35,499 bases of DNA from Arthrobacter sp. Br18 (GCF_000520555.1 NZ_KI914877.1:35307-70805); one strand, 5' to 3'; numbered from the stretch's first letter, positions 1 through 8,954 are shown. Numbers and translations are program-made. Notes: a model not told the origin generated them from the sequence alone.

Positions 1-122
1 ACCGTCACCCGCAGTGGCAGCCCGCCGGGCTGGCGGAGGTCAGCCGCGACGACGTCGAGTCCTATTTCGCGCCGTTGGGCGACCGTGAACTGATGCTGTC
101 GAAGGAGCGCGACAACGGCTGA
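1..122 (+). CDS. 3-hydroxyisobutyryl-CoA hydrolase, C-terminal end (partial)
   Basis: Only the last 39 codons are in the window, read from base 3 to a TGA at 120-122. The tail contains HPQWQPAGLAEV followed by a D/E-rich turn and YFAPLGDREL. This fits the family pattern seen in human HIBCH (KWKPADLKEV ... HFKSLG). The enzyme belongs to the crotonase fold and releases 3-hydroxyisobutyrate from its CoA ester in valine breakdown. A second crotonase-fold gene follows 180 bp downstream on the same strand, which supports an acyl-CoA catabolic cluster. The assignment rests on a short C-terminal match only; another crotonase with the same tail cannot be excluded. Confidence 0.6.
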   Translation, partial: RHPQWQPAGLAEVSRDDVESYFAPLGDRELMLSKERDNG

Positions 123-302
123 ATTATTCCCGTCCGAACGGGGCCTCTCCCTGCCGGACCGTGCGATGGTTCAGCCGCGGAGGGGGGCGGCCGGGACTCC
201 TCCGGCATCATCACCGGCACCCGGGACACATTCGTACACCAGCGGGTTCCCACTGGTCAACCGAACGCCATACATTCCTGAACAGCAGAGAAAGGGACAA
301 TC

Positions 303-1082
303 ATGACCGAGCAGTACACAAACCTTCTGGTGGAGTGCCGTGGCCGGGTGGGACTCGTGACGCTCAACCGGCCCGAGGCGCTGAACGCCCTCAACAAGGC
401 CACCATGGACGAACTCGTGGCCGCGGTGTCGGCCATGGATTCCGACCCCGAGGTAGGCGCTGTCGTCGTCACCGGCTCCCCCAAGGCCTTCGCGGCCGGG
501 GCGGACATCAAGGAGATGCAGTCCAAGGGCTACATGGACATGTACGCGGCAGACTGGTTCCGCGGGTGGGAAGACTTCACCCGGCTGCGCATCCCGGTGA
601 TCGCGGCCGTGTCCGGGTTCGCGCTGGGGGGCGGCTGCGAACTGGCAATGATGTGTGATTTCATCATCGCCGGAGACAACGCCAAGTTCGGCCAGCCGGA
701 GATCAATCTTGGGGTGCTGCCGGGGATGGGCGGCTCGCAGCGCCTCACCCGCGCCGTCGGCAAATCCAAGGCGATGGACATGATCCTGACGGGCCGCTTC
801 ATGGATGCCGAGGAAGCCGAACGCGCCGGCCTCGTGTCCCGTGTGGTGCCGGCCGCGGACGTGGTGGACGAGGCCCTGAAGGCCGCCGCGGTGATTGCCT
901 CCAGGTCCAGGCCGGTGGCGATGGTGGCCAAGGAAGCCGTCAACACCGCGTTCGAGACCGGGCTGGCGCAGGGCGTGCTGTCCGAAAGGCGGGCGTTCCA
1001 CTCGCTGTTCGCCACCGAGGACCAGAAGGAGGGCATGGCAGCTTTCGTCGAGAAGCGCCAGCCGCACTTCACGCACCGCTGA
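303..1082 (+). CDS. Enoyl-CoA hydratase (crotonase family)
   Basis: This 259-residue protein has the usual length for a bacterial enoyl-CoA hydratase, which adds water across the 2,3 double bond of enoyl-CoA in fatty-acid or branched-chain amino-acid breakdown. The oxyanion-hole segments are AAGADIKEM (residues 64-72) and [10 protein letters not shown] (107-116). Glu113 and Glu133, 20 residues apart, match the two catalytic glutamates of the family. The ATG at 303 follows an AGAAAGGGA ribosome site. The 180 bp upstream (123-302) hold no other gene; I see no convincing terminator there. The gene converges on trmI with a 20 bp gap. The upstream partial gene suggests valine catabolism, but the substrate cannot be fixed from sequence. 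Confidence 0.88.
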   Translation: MTEQYTNLLVECRGRVGLVTLNRPEALNALNKATMDELVAAVSAMDSDPEVGAVVVTGSPKAFAAGADIKEMQSKGYMDMYAADWFRGWEDFTRLRIPVIAAVSGFALGGGCELAMMCDFIIAGDNAKFGQPEINLGVLPGMGGSQRLTRAVGKSKAMDMILTGRFMDAEEAERAGLVSRVVPAADVVDEALKAAAVIASRSRPVAMVAKEAVNTAFETGLAQGVLSERRAFHSLFATEDQKEGMAAFVEKRQPHFTHR

Positions 1083-1102
1083 GCAGCGACCTCCGGCGGC
1101 CC

Positions 1103-2164
1103 CTAGCTGCCCTCGGTCTGCGCGTCCCGGCGCGCCTGTGCCTCCTCGGGCGGCAGCGAGCCCCGCTGGATGGTGGAGGAGGCGTCCCGGGCAACCCTGC
1201 GGAGGCGTTTGTCCGAGACGTCCCGCTCCCCCACGGCCTGCGGAGTCCACGCATTCAGGTCCTCCTCGCTGAAGCCCGTCTTCGACGGCCGCCGCTTCGG
1301 CGTGAAGCCGACGGCGCCGGGTGCGAGCCGCCTGGTGGTCAGGAGGAATCCCGTGTGGGCCACCATGCGGTGATCGGGACGGACGGCGAGGCCCTCGAGA
1401 TGCCAGCCGCGGACCATCGACTCCCACGCCTCCGGTTCGGTGAACCGGCCGTCAGCGCGGATCGCCTCCGCCGTCCGGGACAGCTGCGTGACCGTCGCCA
1501 CATAGCTCACCCACACTCCCCCGGAGACGAGGACCGTCGCCACTGCGTCGAGGCACTCCCACGGAGCGAGCATGTCCAGCACGACGCGGTCCACGGTTCC
1601 GGAAGCCTCCTCCTGGACGACCTGCTCCTGGAAGTCCCCGAGGGAGACCCGCCAGGCCGGGTGCGGGCCGCCGAAGATGGTTTCCACGTTGCCCCTGGCG
1701 ATCTCGGCGAACTCGGGGCGCCGCTCGAACGAGTGAAGGTAACCCGTGTCACCCACCGCGCGTAGGAGGGAGATCGAGAGTGCCCCGGAGCCGACGCCGG
1801 CCTCGACGACCCGCGCGCCCGGGAAGATGTCCCCCATCGTCACGATCTGGCCGGCGTCCTTCGGATAGACCACCGCCGCCCCCCGCGGCATGGAGAGCAC
1901 GAAGTCGGAAAGCAGCGGTCGCAGCGCCTGGTACAGCTGACCTGTGGTGTTGGGAAGGATCGTGCCCTCGGGCTCACCGATCAGCGTGTCGTGGAGCAGG
2001 AAGCCCTTGTGTGTGTGGAATGCACCGCCGGGAGTCAGGGTCACGGTGTTCATCCGGCCCTTCTCGTCCGTCAACTGGACGCGCTCTCCGGCTCGGAACG
2101 GTCCGCGCCTGCTCGCTGCGCCATGCGCCTGGGAGGCGGAGGTGGGCTCTAGGGGTGTTGTCAT
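1103..2164 (-). CDS. trmI: tRNA (adenine-58-N1)-methyltransferase TrmI
   Basis: The 353-residue protein is a class I SAM-dependent methyltransferase that makes m1A58 in the T loop of tRNA. An N-terminal beta domain (about residues 20-90) is followed by the SAM-binding motif GARVVEAGVGSGALS and an acidic ribose-binding position (HSFERRPE). The C-terminal ~70 residues are charged and extend beyond the usual ~280-residue bacterial TrmI. The ATG at 2164 has AAGGA seven bases upstream, which fixes the start. It lies 91 bp downstream of the M50 protease gene on the same strand. In many actinobacteria trmI is followed by the proteasomal ATPase gene arc/mpa; here a convergent enoyl-CoA hydratase takes that place. 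Confidence 0.9.
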   Translation of the reverse strand: MTTPLEPTSASQAHGAASRRGPFRAGERVQLTDEKGRMNTVTLTPGGAFHTHKGFLLHDTLIGEPEGTILPNTTGQLYQALRPLLSDFVLSMPRGAAVVYPKDAGQIVTMGDIFPGARVVEAGVGSGALSISLLRAVGDTGYLHSFERRPEFAEIARGNVETIFGGPHPAWRVSLGDFQEQVVQEEASGTVDRVVLDMLAPWECLDAVATVLVSGGVWVSYVATVTQLSRTAEAIRADGRFTEPEAWESMVRGWHLEGLAVRPDHRMVAHTGFLLTTRRLAPGAVGFTPKRRPSKTGFSEEDLNAWTPQAVGERDVSDKRLRRVARDASSTIQRGSLPPEEAQARRDAQTEGS

Positions 2165-2255
2165 CAGGAATTCCTTCGATGTCTGGAAAAGGCGGCAGCT
2201 GAAACAGCCGTGCCGTCGTCGGGCCCGGGCTTCCGGGTCCGGGCGTGATTGCGGG

Positions 2256-3425
2256 CTAGGGCCTGGAGCCCGGAGCCGATTTTCCGGTGATGGCGTCGAT
2301 CACTGTCTTCTGGCGGAGGAGGCCGGTCACCACGCCGCGGCTGTCCACCACCGCGTACTCGTTCCCCTCCAGCCGCGCGAGGAACTGGACGAGCTCCTGT
2401 CCCTCGGCCGACTCGGGGACGTAGGCGCCCGGCGGGAGTGCGCGCGCCGTCGTGCTGATCGGTGTGGTGTCCGCGGCGGTATCGGGGACAGAGGCGAGGG
2501 CTGCCACGTCCACGACGGACTCGGGCCGACCGGTGGCTCCCGTGAGGACGATCGCAGCTTCCGGGGCATCGCGGATCATCCGTCGCGCCTGGCCGACCGG
2601 CGTCACCGCCGGCAACCCTACCGCAGCCTGCTTCAGCCGGTTGGCGCTGATGTCAGGCAGCCGGAGCCTCATCCTGGCATCCTCGATCGATGCGCTGGCG
2701 CCCATCCACAGGAACGCACCCATGACGACCGCCAGGATGATGAGCGTGAGGTCCGGTTGCCCGCCCTGCACCAGGGGAATGCTGACGACGACGCCGAGCA
2801 GCACCACCACCAGGATGCGTCCGGCCCATCCGGCCGCGACAGTGCCCCTGTCCTGGCTGCCGGTGGCTTTCCATACGGCGGACTCCACCATCCGCCCGCC
2901 GTCGAGGGGAAGGCCCGGCAGCGCGTTGAAGACGGCAACCAGCAGGTTGGCCCAGACGAGGATCTGGGTGAGGAGGAACCATACGGTTCCGGGTTCCATC
3001 CCGAGGAGAATGCCCCAGCCCAGGATCGCGAGGGCGAAGTTTGCGGCGGTGCCCGCCAGCGCCACCACCACCGAGCGGCCGGGAGAGCTGGAGAAGTGCC
3101 CGAACTGGGTATGTCCGCCCCAGAGGTTGAGGACGATCCGTGCAGTGGGCCAGCCGAAGGCGCGTGCGGAAAGGGCATGGGCCAGTTCGTGGATCAGGAC
3201 GGAGGCGGCGAGGAGCAGGGCGTACCCGAGTGCTACGGCGTAGGCACCGATACCGATGCCGGGGAAAGTATCCTCGACCCTGGGCCCGAACAGGAAGATG
3301 ATGACAGCCGTGATGGCGAACCACGACCAGGCGAGGACCACCGGGATGCCGGCGATCCTTCCCAAGGACACACCGGGGTTCCGGGTGGCGGCGGCAGTCC
3401 CCCGGCCGGTGGCGTCGCGGCTCAT
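2256..3425 (-). CDS. M50 site-2-type intramembrane zinc metalloprotease with CBS domain (Rip3-like)
   Basis: A 389-residue polytopic membrane protein. The zinc motif HELAH is at residues 79-83 within a hydrophobic segment, and the second metal-binding motif LDGG is at 174-177 (Asp175). Further membrane spans fill roughly residues 25-245. The last ~130 residues look like a CBS-pair regulatory region, ending in YAVVDSRGVVTGLLRQKTV. Family members cleave membrane-embedded substrates such as anti-sigma factors; Rip3 of Mycobacterium is the closest architecture I can name. The ATG overlaps the stop of the upstream HAD gene as ATGA, so translation is probably coupled. The substrate is unknown and no sigma or anti-sigma gene lies nearby. 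Confidence 0.88.
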   Translation of the reverse strand: MSRDATGRGTAAATRNPGVSLGRIAGIPVVLAWSWFAITAVIIFLFGPRVEDTFPGIGIGAYAVALGYALLLAASVLIHELAHALSARAFGWPTARIVLNLWGGHTQFGHFSSSPGRSVVVALAGTAANFALAILGWGILLGMEPGTVWFLLTQILVWANLLVAVFNALPGLPLDGGRMVESAVWKATGSQDRGTVAAGWAGRILVVVLLGVVVSIPLVQGGQPDLTLIILAVVMGAFLWMGASASIEDARMRLRLPDISANRLKQAAVGLPAVTPVGQARRMIRDAPEAAIVLTGATGRPESVVDVAALASVPDTAADTTPISTTARALPPGAYVPESAEGQELVQFLARLEGNEYAVVDSRGVVTGLLRQKTVIDAITGKSAPGSRP

Positions 3426-4177
3426 CGTGACGCCCCTGCAGCAACGACCGTGGGGTCAAGCAGGGCCTCGAGGTCCGAGACCGTCCTTCCCTGCAGGGTT
3501 GGCCAGTGACAGGAACGCGGATCGTGCGGCAGCGGAACGAAGTGCGGCACGGCAACGGTCACGACTCCTGCAGCCAGGGCCGCTGTGACTCCCGGGAGGG
3601 AGTCCTCGATCGCCACCACGCGCGATTTGGCGAGGCCCGGAATGCGGTGTTCAAGGAAATCGAAGGCCTGCTGGTACGCCTCGGGATCCGGCTTGCCGCG
3701 GGCCACCATGTCACCGGTGACGAGTTCGGCGAAGGTGCCGGCCGGAAGATGCGAAGCCACCTCCGCGGCAAGCAGGCGTTCGGACATCGTGACCATCACG
3801 CAGGGCACGCCCCGGGAGCGGAGCTCTTCGAGCAACTCGCGTGCGCCGGGCCGCCAGGGAACCTCGGCCCTGACCTGTTCGGCGACCTCGGAGATCAGGT
3901 GATCGATGATCTCCCGCACGCTCAGATCGACTCCGGCTTCCTGCAGCAGTCCCGCCGAGAATTCGAGGGCCTGGCCTACTAGCTGCTCGGCCTGAGCGGT
4001 ACTCCAGATTCCGTGATGCCGCTCGACGAGCTCCAGCTCCGCGGCGATCCAGTACGGCTCGGTGTCCACGATGGTCCCGTCCATGTCCCACAGGACTGCC
4101 TGGAGGACACCCCCGTCGTGCGGTGTATCGGCGGAGGAAATTCCCGCAGCTGTGCTGGACGGAACGTCGGTAGGCAT
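3422..4177 (-). CDS. HAD-family phosphatase
   Basis: A 251-residue haloacid-dehalogenase-type hydrolase. Motif I is WDMDGTIVDTE with both nucleophile and acid aspartates. Motif II is in VMVTMSER, motif III is the Lys in ARGKPDPEAY, and motif IV is the acidic pair in VAIEDSLPG. An alpha-helical cap sits between motifs I and II, as in the beta-phosphoglucomutase/phosphoglycolate phosphatase subgroup. The substrate is probably a small phosphorylated metabolite. The start at 4177 has only a weak GGGA site. The stop overlaps the protease start by four bases, giving a HAD-M50-(trmI) operon. The 118 bp upstream separate it from the divergent PAC2 gene and must hold both promoters. Confidence 0.87.
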   Translation of the reverse strand: MPTDVPSSTAAGISSADTPHDGGVLQAVLWDMDGTIVDTEPYWIAAELELVERHHGIWSTAQAEQLVGQALEFSAGLLQEAGVDLSVREIIDHLISEVAEQVRAEVPWRPGARELLEELRSRGVPCVMVTMSERLLAAEVASHLPAGTFAELVTGDMVARGKPDPEAYQQAFDFLEHRIPGLAKSRVVAIEDSLPGVTAALAAGVVTVAVPHFVPLPHDPRSCHWPTLQGRTVSDLEALLDPTVVAAGASR

Positions 4178-4295
4178 GGTCCCAAGTCTACGGCGGCTGT
4201 CCTTCGCCCTGATGCATCCGCGGCTGCCCTCTGCTTTCGGCGAAGCGGCGCCCTAGCGCCTGACAGCGCCGTACGCCGAGGTTTAGGGTGAGTGC

Positions 4296-5183
4296 GTGGA
4301 CACCTTCGACAAGAACACCCCAGGCGGCGTGCGGGATCTCTTCCAGGACGCCGCGGAACCGGACCGGCGGATCACCATCATGCTCGCCGCATTCGAGGGC
4401 TGGAACGATGCGGGAGAGGCAGCGAGTGATGCCCTCAAGTACATGGGCCGCTTCTGGGGCAGCGAGAAAGTATCGACCATCGACGCCGACGAGTTCTACG
4501 ACTTCCAGTTCACGCGGCCGGTGATCAAGCGCAACGGGTCGGGCCAGCGGCGCATCAAGTGGCCCAATACGAAGATCAGCAAGGCGTCGGTGCCCGATTC
4601 CAATCTGGACATCATCCTCGTCCACGGAGTCGAGCCGTCCTACAAATGGCGTGCCTATACCGCCGAGCTCGTCGCGTCGGCGAAGGAACTCAACGTCGAC
4701 TGCATCGTCCTCGTGGGCGCACTCCTCGCCGACGTTCCGCACACCCGGCCCATTCCCGTGACGGTCACCTCCGACGACGACCTGGTGAGGGAGAGCCTCG
4801 ACGTGGAACCCTCGACCTACGAGGGACCCATCGGCATCGTGGGAGTGCTCGCGGAAATGGGACTGCTCGCCGACATTCCCACCATGTCGCTGTGGGCCGC
4901 CGTGCCGCACTATGTAGGACAGTCCCCGTCGCCGAAGGCCCAGCTGGCCCTGCTCGGCAAACTCGAGGAGGTCCTGCAGGTCGGCGTGGAGACGCAGGTG
5001 CTGAACGAGGAGTCGGAAGCCTGGGAACGGGGTGTGGACGAGCTGGCCACCGAGGACCCCGAAGTGGCGGCGTACGTTCGGCAGCTCGAGGAAGCCAAGG
5101 ACACCGTCGACCTGCCGGAGGCCAGCGGGGAATCGATTGCGCGGGAGTTCGAGCGCTACCTCAAGAAGCGGCGCCGCGAGTAG
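4296..5183 (+). CDS. PAC2 family protein
   Basis: The 295-residue soluble protein matches the PAC2 family (proteasome-assembly-chaperone fold, PF09754), as in Mycobacterium Rv2125. Recognisable parts are AAFEGWNDAGEAA near residue 30, an FYDFQFTRPVI segment, VHGVEPSYKWR, and LVGALLADVPHTRPI, which is typical of the actinobacterial members. The start is GTG at 4296, preceded by AGGGTGAG. Its position next to mshC and near trmI is conserved in actinobacteria. The role in bacteria is not established; an assembly or ligand-binding function is inferred from the eukaryotic and archaeal relatives. The stop codon lies inside a short 13-bp tandem repeat. Confidence 0.85.
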   Translation: MDTFDKNTPGGVRDLFQDAAEPDRRITIMLAAFEGWNDAGEAASDALKYMGRFWGSEKVSTIDADEFYDFQFTRPVIKRNGSGQRRIKWPNTKISKASVPDSNLDIILVHGVEPSYKWRAYTAELVASAKELNVDCIVLVGALLADVPHTRPIPVTVTSDDDLVRESLDVEPSTYEGPIGIVGVLAEMGLLADIPTMSLWAAVPHYVGQSPSPKAQLALLGKLEEVLQVGVETQVLNEESEAWERGVDELATEDPEVAAYVRQLEEAKDTVDLPEASGESIAREFERYLKKRRRE

Positions 5184-5207
5184 GGGCCGCGAGTAGGGCG
5201 AGTAGGG
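5173..5207. repeat. 13-bp tandem repeat between PAC2 and mshC
   Basis: The unit gccgcgagtaggg occurs at 5173-5185 and exactly again at 5186-5198. A 9-bp partial copy (cgagtaggg) follows at 5199-5207. The PAC2 stop codon is in the first copy, and the mshC stop (read on the minus strand) begins at 5208, so the repeat fills the whole gap between the convergent genes. It looks like replication slippage. No terminator-like stem is visible. Confidence 0.85.
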
Positions 5208-6497
5208 TCAGAGCTTGATGCCGAGCAGGGCGTCCAGGGCCGCGACGAGCTGGCCCTGCGCCTCCGGGTCCGCTGTTTCCATCCTGTCCGCCCGCAGGCC
5301 GGCCCGCACTGCCCACCCGTCCACGGCAGCGAGTGCGGCCGGGGCGTCGAGATCGGCCGCCATGGCATCGCGGATGTCCATCACGACCTCCTTCACATCG
5401 GTCGGGGTGGCCGCCGCCACTGCCGAGCGCCAGCGTTCGAGGCGCGTGATGGCTTCCTGGAGTACGGCGTCGGTCCAGGACCAGTCCGTTCGGTAGTGGA
5501 AGCCCAGGATTGCCAGCCGGATGGCGGCGGGGTCCACCCCCTCCCGCAACAGCGTGGAAACGAGCACCAGGTTCCCCTGCGACTTGCTCATCTTCCCGCC
5601 GTCGTACCTGACCATCCCGGTATGCGCGTAGTGGCGGGCGAGCGGCCGGCCGCTGCTCGCCCAGGCATGGCCGGCGCTCATCTCATGGTGTGGAAAGACC
5701 AGGTCGGAGCCGCCGCCCTGGACCGTGAACGGTGAGGGGAGGAACCGCTGGGCGATGACGGTGCATTCGATGTGCCAGCCGGGGCGTCCGCTGCCGAGTA
5801 TCCCGCCGTCCCACTCGGGTTCGCCGTCCCGCGCCCGGCGCCACAGGAGCGGGTCGAGGCGGTTGCGTTTGCCAGGGCGCTCGGGGTCGCCGCCACGCTC
5901 CGCCGAGAGCGGAAGCATCTGCTCCTCGGAGAGGTGGGACAGCTGCCCGAGGAACCAGCGGTCCGGGTCGGGCCCCGGAAGCGCGGCCGCTGCGTCGAGG
6001 GAGAAGTAGATGTCGCCGTTGGGCTCTGCCCCATCGCCGTCGACGGCGTAGGCGAGCCCGCGCTGCACCAGGGCTTCGACTACGGGGACGATCCAGCCGA
6101 CCGACTCGACGGCGCCGATGTAGTTCTCGGGAGGCAGGACGTTCAGGGCTTCCATATCCGTCCGGAACAGCTGGATCTGCTGCTCGGCCAACTGCCTCCA
6201 GTCCACTCCGGTGGCCGTGGCACGCTCCAGCAGGGGATCATCGACGTCGGTGACATTCTGCACGTAACTTACCGTGGAGCCGCTGTCCCGCCAGGTGCGG
6301 TTGAGGAGGTCGAACGCGACATAGGTGGAGGCGTGCCCCAGGTGCGTCGCATCGTAGGGAGTGATCCCGCAGACATAAAGGCTCGGGGCCGGGTTCGCAG
6401 GGAGATCCACCATTCTCCCCTGGACGGTGTCGAACAGTTCGATACCCGACTGGCTACCGGCAACATCAGGGACAGGGGTTGAATTCCACGCAATCAC
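5208..6497 (-). CDS. mshC: L-cysteine:1D-myo-inositol 2-amino-2-deoxy-alpha-D-glucopyranoside ligase (mycothiol synthesis)
   Basis: A 429-residue cysteinyl-tRNA-synthetase-like ligase. It joins cysteine to GlcN-inositol using ATP, the third dedicated step of mycothiol synthesis. It has the HIGH-type motif HLGHA (53-57), KMSKSQG (302-308), and zinc ligands consistent with Cys43 (YVCGITPYD), Cys245 (HIECTV) and His270 (FPHHE). The protein lacks the tRNA-binding C-terminal domain of true CysRS, which separates MshC from CysS. The ATG at 6497 follows TAGGAGAGT. It lies 22 bp downstream of uppP on the same strand, a conserved actinobacterial pairing. The gene marks the organism as a mycothiol producer. 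Confidence 0.95.
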   Translation of the reverse strand: MIAWNSTPVPDVAGSQSGIELFDTVQGRMVDLPANPAPSLYVCGITPYDATHLGHASTYVAFDLLNRTWRDSGSTVSYVQNVTDVDDPLLERATATGVDWRQLAEQQIQLFRTDMEALNVLPPENYIGAVESVGWIVPVVEALVQRGLAYAVDGDGAEPNGDIYFSLDAAAALPGPDPDRWFLGQLSHLSEEQMLPLSAERGGDPERPGKRNRLDPLLWRRARDGEPEWDGGILGSGRPGWHIECTVIAQRFLPSPFTVQGGGSDLVFPHHEMSAGHAWASSGRPLARHYAHTGMVRYDGGKMSKSQGNLVLVSTLLREGVDPAAIRLAILGFHYRTDWSWTDAVLQEAITRLERWRSAVAAATPTDVKEVVMDIRDAMAADLDAPAALAAVDGWAVRAGLRADRMETADPEAQGQLVAALDALLGIKL

Positions 6498-6519
6498 TCT
6501 CCTAGCTTACGTTGGCCCG

Positions 6520-7344
6520 TCAGGCGCTGATGACGCCGAAGCCCAGCAGGGCGTAGAGCGCCAGCCCAAGGAACACCCGGTACCAGACGAAGACGCTGTA
6601 GCTGCGGGTCGAAACGAATCGGAGGAACCAGCCGATGATCGCGAATCCCACCACGAACGCGATCGCGGTGGCGACCGCCGTCTCTCCGAGCCCGAAGGGC
6701 CCCGGCGTCCCGATGCTCTTGCTGAGCTGGAAGAGGCCGCTGGCGAACACCGCGGGAATGGCCAGCAGGAATGAATACCGGGCTGCCGCCTCCCTGGTGT
6801 AGCCCATGAGCAGGCCGGCGGTGATGGTTCCACCCGAACGTGACACCCCGGGGATCAGGGCGAGCGCCTGCGCGAAACCGTAGAGAATGCCGTGCCGGTA
6901 GGTGAGCCGGCTGAGGTCCCTCGTCTGCTTTCCCACGGCATCAGCGACGGCGAGGATCAGTCCGAAGACGATCAGCATTGTCGCGACGATCCACAGGCTT
7001 CTGAACGAGCTTTCGATCTGGTCCTGGAACAGCAGCCCGAGCACGCCGATGGGAATGCTGCCCAGGATCACGAGCCACCCCATGCGCACATCCGGATCGT
7101 TGCGGGGCACCGCCCCCCGCAGTGAGCCGAACCATGCCTTGATGATCCGGACGATATCTCGCCAGAAGAACACGACGACGGCGGTCTCGGTTCCCAGTTG
7201 CGTGATTGCGGTGAACGCAGCTCCGGGATCCTGGGCATTGGGGAGGAGTTCGCCCACAATGCGGAGATGGGCACTTGAGGAGATGGGCAGGAATTCAGTG
7301 AGTCCCTGGACAAACCCGAGGATGATGGCTTCGATCAAATTCAC
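6520..7344 (-). CDS. uppP: Undecaprenyl-diphosphatase UppP (BacA family)
   Basis: The 274-residue polytopic membrane enzyme dephosphorylates undecaprenyl diphosphate so that the carrier lipid can be reused in peptidoglycan synthesis. The first signature, [15 protein letters not shown] (residues 14-28), includes the (E/Q)xxxE pair as Gln14/Glu18 and His27. The second is PGVSRSGGT with the conserved Arg. I choose GTG at 7344 because it gives the family N-terminus ([13 protein letters not shown]) and has AAGG eight bases upstream. A more distal start at 7398 would overlap the divergent gene and add an unlike N-terminus. It probably forms an operon with mshC. Confidence 0.92.
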   Translation of the reverse strand: MNLIEAIILGFVQGLTEFLPISSSAHLRIVGELLPNAQDPGAAFTAITQLGTETAVVVFFWRDIVRIIKAWFGSLRGAVPRNDPDVRMGWLVILGSIPIGVLGLLFQDQIESSFRSLWIVATMLIVFGLILAVADAVGKQTRDLSRLTYRHGILYGFAQALALIPGVSRSGGTITAGLLMGYTREAAARYSFLLAIPAVFASGLFQLSKSIGTPGPFGLGETAVATAIAFVVGFAIIGWFLRFVSTRSYSVFVWYRVFLGLALYALLGFGVISA

Positions 7345-7392
7345 TCTTACGACCTTAGAGCAACCTTTTCCCCCAGGCTTTAGGCTTGCACT

Positions 7393-8328
7393 ATGCAACG
7401 GCGAAACGTGGGATCGAGCGGCCTGTCCGTCTCTGCGCTTGGACTCGGCACCATGAATTGGGGCTCGGAGGTGGATGAGGAGGCTGCACGGGAACAGCTG
7501 AGGCTCTTCACCGATGCCGGAGGCACCCTGATCGAATCGGCGGCCCGGTACGGCGAAGGCCAGGCGGAAGCGATGCTCGGCAGTTTCATCGGCGATACGG
7601 TGGCCCGGTCGGAGATCGTGCTGACCATTCAGGGCGGCTCGATGCGGAGTGGCACCGGCCGTGGTGATACCTCGCGTCGGGGCCTGCTGGATTCACTGGA
7701 TGCCTCATTGACGCTGCTCGGCACCGATTCCGTGGACCTGTGGCTTGCCCCCGCCTGCGACGGGTCAGTGCCCCTGCACGAGACTCTCAGCGCTCTTGAG
7801 CATGCCTACACTTCCGGACGGGCGAGGTATGTCGGGGCCTCCAACCAGTCCGGCTGGGAATTCGCCCGGCTTGCGGCGACGGCGGGTTTCCCTCTCATTG
7901 CCAATGAGGTGGAGTATTCGCTGGTGAACCGCCGTGCGGAAGCCGAGGCCGTTCCGGCAGCCGCGGCCTTTGGCGCCGGTATTCTCGCCTGGGCGCCGCT
8001 GGGCCGTGGCGTCCTCACCGGAAAATACCGGGGACGGCTGCCGTCGGACTCGCGCGGTGCGTCGGACGTCTGGGCGCCCTACGTCGATTCCTATCTGACG
8101 GGCAGGCCGCAACGGGTTATCGAAGCGCTCTGTACCGCGTCGAGGGGCCTTGACCTGCAGCCGCACGAGCTGGCGCTGCGGTGGCTGCTGGAGCGTCCGG
8201 GCGTATCCTCAGTGGTGATGGGGGCGAGGACGTCCCAGCAGCTGAAGGAGCTCCTTCAGACAGACCTCCAGGCCATTCCGCAACCCATCGCGGACGCCCT
8301 GGACGAGGTGTCGGCCCTCCAGGAGTAG
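7393..8328 (+). CDS. Aldo/keto-reductase-fold protein with a degenerate catalytic tetrad
   Basis: The 311-residue protein aligns over its whole length with the aldo/keto reductase superfamily. Landmarks are the N-terminal [18 protein letters not shown], the [14 protein letters not shown] strand, [11 protein letters not shown], the cofactor-loop-like [13 protein letters not shown], and [11 protein letters not shown]. Three of the four catalytic Asp-Tyr-Lys-His positions are changed. The Asp of the DTA-x-x-Y motif is Glu48 (IESAARYG), Tyr53 is kept, the Lys is Gln80 (LTIQGG), and the His of the DLYQLH motif is Pro120 (DLWLAP). NADPH-dependent carbonyl reduction by the usual mechanism is therefore unlikely. 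The gene is divergent from uppP with 48 bp between the starts. Confidence 0.85.
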   Translation: MQRRNVGSSGLSVSALGLGTMNWGSEVDEEAAREQLRLFTDAGGTLIESAARYGEGQAEAMLGSFIGDTVARSEIVLTIQGGSMRSGTGRGDTSRRGLLDSLDASLTLLGTDSVDLWLAPACDGSVPLHETLSALEHAYTSGRARYVGASNQSGWEFARLAATAGFPLIANEVEYSLVNRRAEAEAVPAAAAFGAGILAWAPLGRGVLTGKYRGRLPSDSRGASDVWAPYVDSYLTGRPQRVIEALCTASRGLDLQPHELALRWLLERPGVSSVVMGARTSQQLKELLQTDLQAIPQPIADALDEVSALQE

Positions 8329-8342
8329 CGCGGGGCCCGGTC

Positions 8343-8666
8343 TCAGTTGCCGGACCTTGCTCTGTCCGTGGTGTTGTCATCCGATGCGTTGTCATCCGAG
8401 GTGTCGGCGTCGGCGTCAGGTTCGTCGTCGGACTCCCCGCTGTCCGATTCATCGTCGTCGTCGGCATCGTCGTAGATCTCCAGCGGGGTCACTTCGCCGT
8501 GCGCGTCGTACAGGACTTCTTCGTAGACTTCGAACGCATCGGCGATCGCCAGATACGCTGCCTCGACCGCCGGATCGTCTTCCCGCCGCCGCGATGCCGA
8601 CGCCGCAAGATGCTCTTCGAGTGCTGTGACGAGGGCCTGGAGCGCGACACGCGGATCTATGCTCAT
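8343..8666 (-). CDS. Hypothetical acidic protein with Asp/Ser-rich tail
   Basis: A 107-residue protein with two parts. Residues 1-65 form a helical domain (VALQALVTALEEHLAA, then AAYLAIADAFEVYEEVLYD). The rest is an Asp/Glu/Ser-rich low-complexity tail that is probably disordered. I do not recognise the family. It is divergent from the DUF5703 gene with 41 bp between starts, and it ends 14 bp from the convergent AKR-like gene. The ATG at 8666 has no clear Shine-Dalgarno site, but a TATAAC hexamer lies nine bases upstream of it on the minus strand. Coding status is supported by the tight fit between neighbours and by the coherent helical N-terminal half. Confidence 0.7.
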   Translation of the reverse strand: MSIDPRVALQALVTALEEHLAASASRRREDDPAVEAAYLAIADAFEVYEEVLYDAHGEVTPLEIYDDADDDDESDSGESDDEPDADADTSDDNASDDNTTDRARSGN

Positions 8667-8707
8667 GCACTAGACGTTATAGGTAAAGTGGGCAGAATTG
8701 GAGGGAT

Positions 8708-8950
8708 ATGAGAGAACAATTTCTGAATGTCACTGCCGTCCGCCAGCGTGATTTCAACCGCCAGTATGAGTATCTCGTGGTGACGATCAACGCCGGGGAA
8801 CCGGTGCCCGCCACCCGGAAACTGATCGCTGAACACACCGAATACGGCAAGTGGGAGCTCGAACGCAGCTGCATCTACAACAGCGGCAGCCGGCGCTACT
8901 GGCTGAGGCGGAAAGTCCTCCGGGTGGAACGCACCCTGGACGCCGAGTAG
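8708..8950 (+). CDS. DUF5703 family protein
   Basis: An 80-residue basic/acidic protein with the family pattern QYEYLVVTI, then LIAEHTEYGKWELER, then a Y-rich strand and YWLRRKVLRV. This is an actinobacterial protein of unknown function. The ATG at 8708 follows GGAGGG (8700-8705), which is close but usable. The stop is four bases before the convergent M20 peptidase stop. Function cannot be inferred beyond a small soluble protein. Confidence 0.85.
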   Translation: MREQFLNVTAVRQRDFNRQYEYLVVTINAGEPVPATRKLIAEHTEYGKWELERSCIYNSGSRRYWLRRKVLRVERTLDAE

Positions 8951-8954
8951 GGCC

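Noticed and set aside
1944-3509. A 521-codon open frame on the plus strand opposite the M50 protease gene
   Set aside because: It is antisense to genes with clear motifs. Its product is rich in Arg, Gly, Asp and His with no recognisable domain, a typical result of high-GC codon use in the opposite strand.
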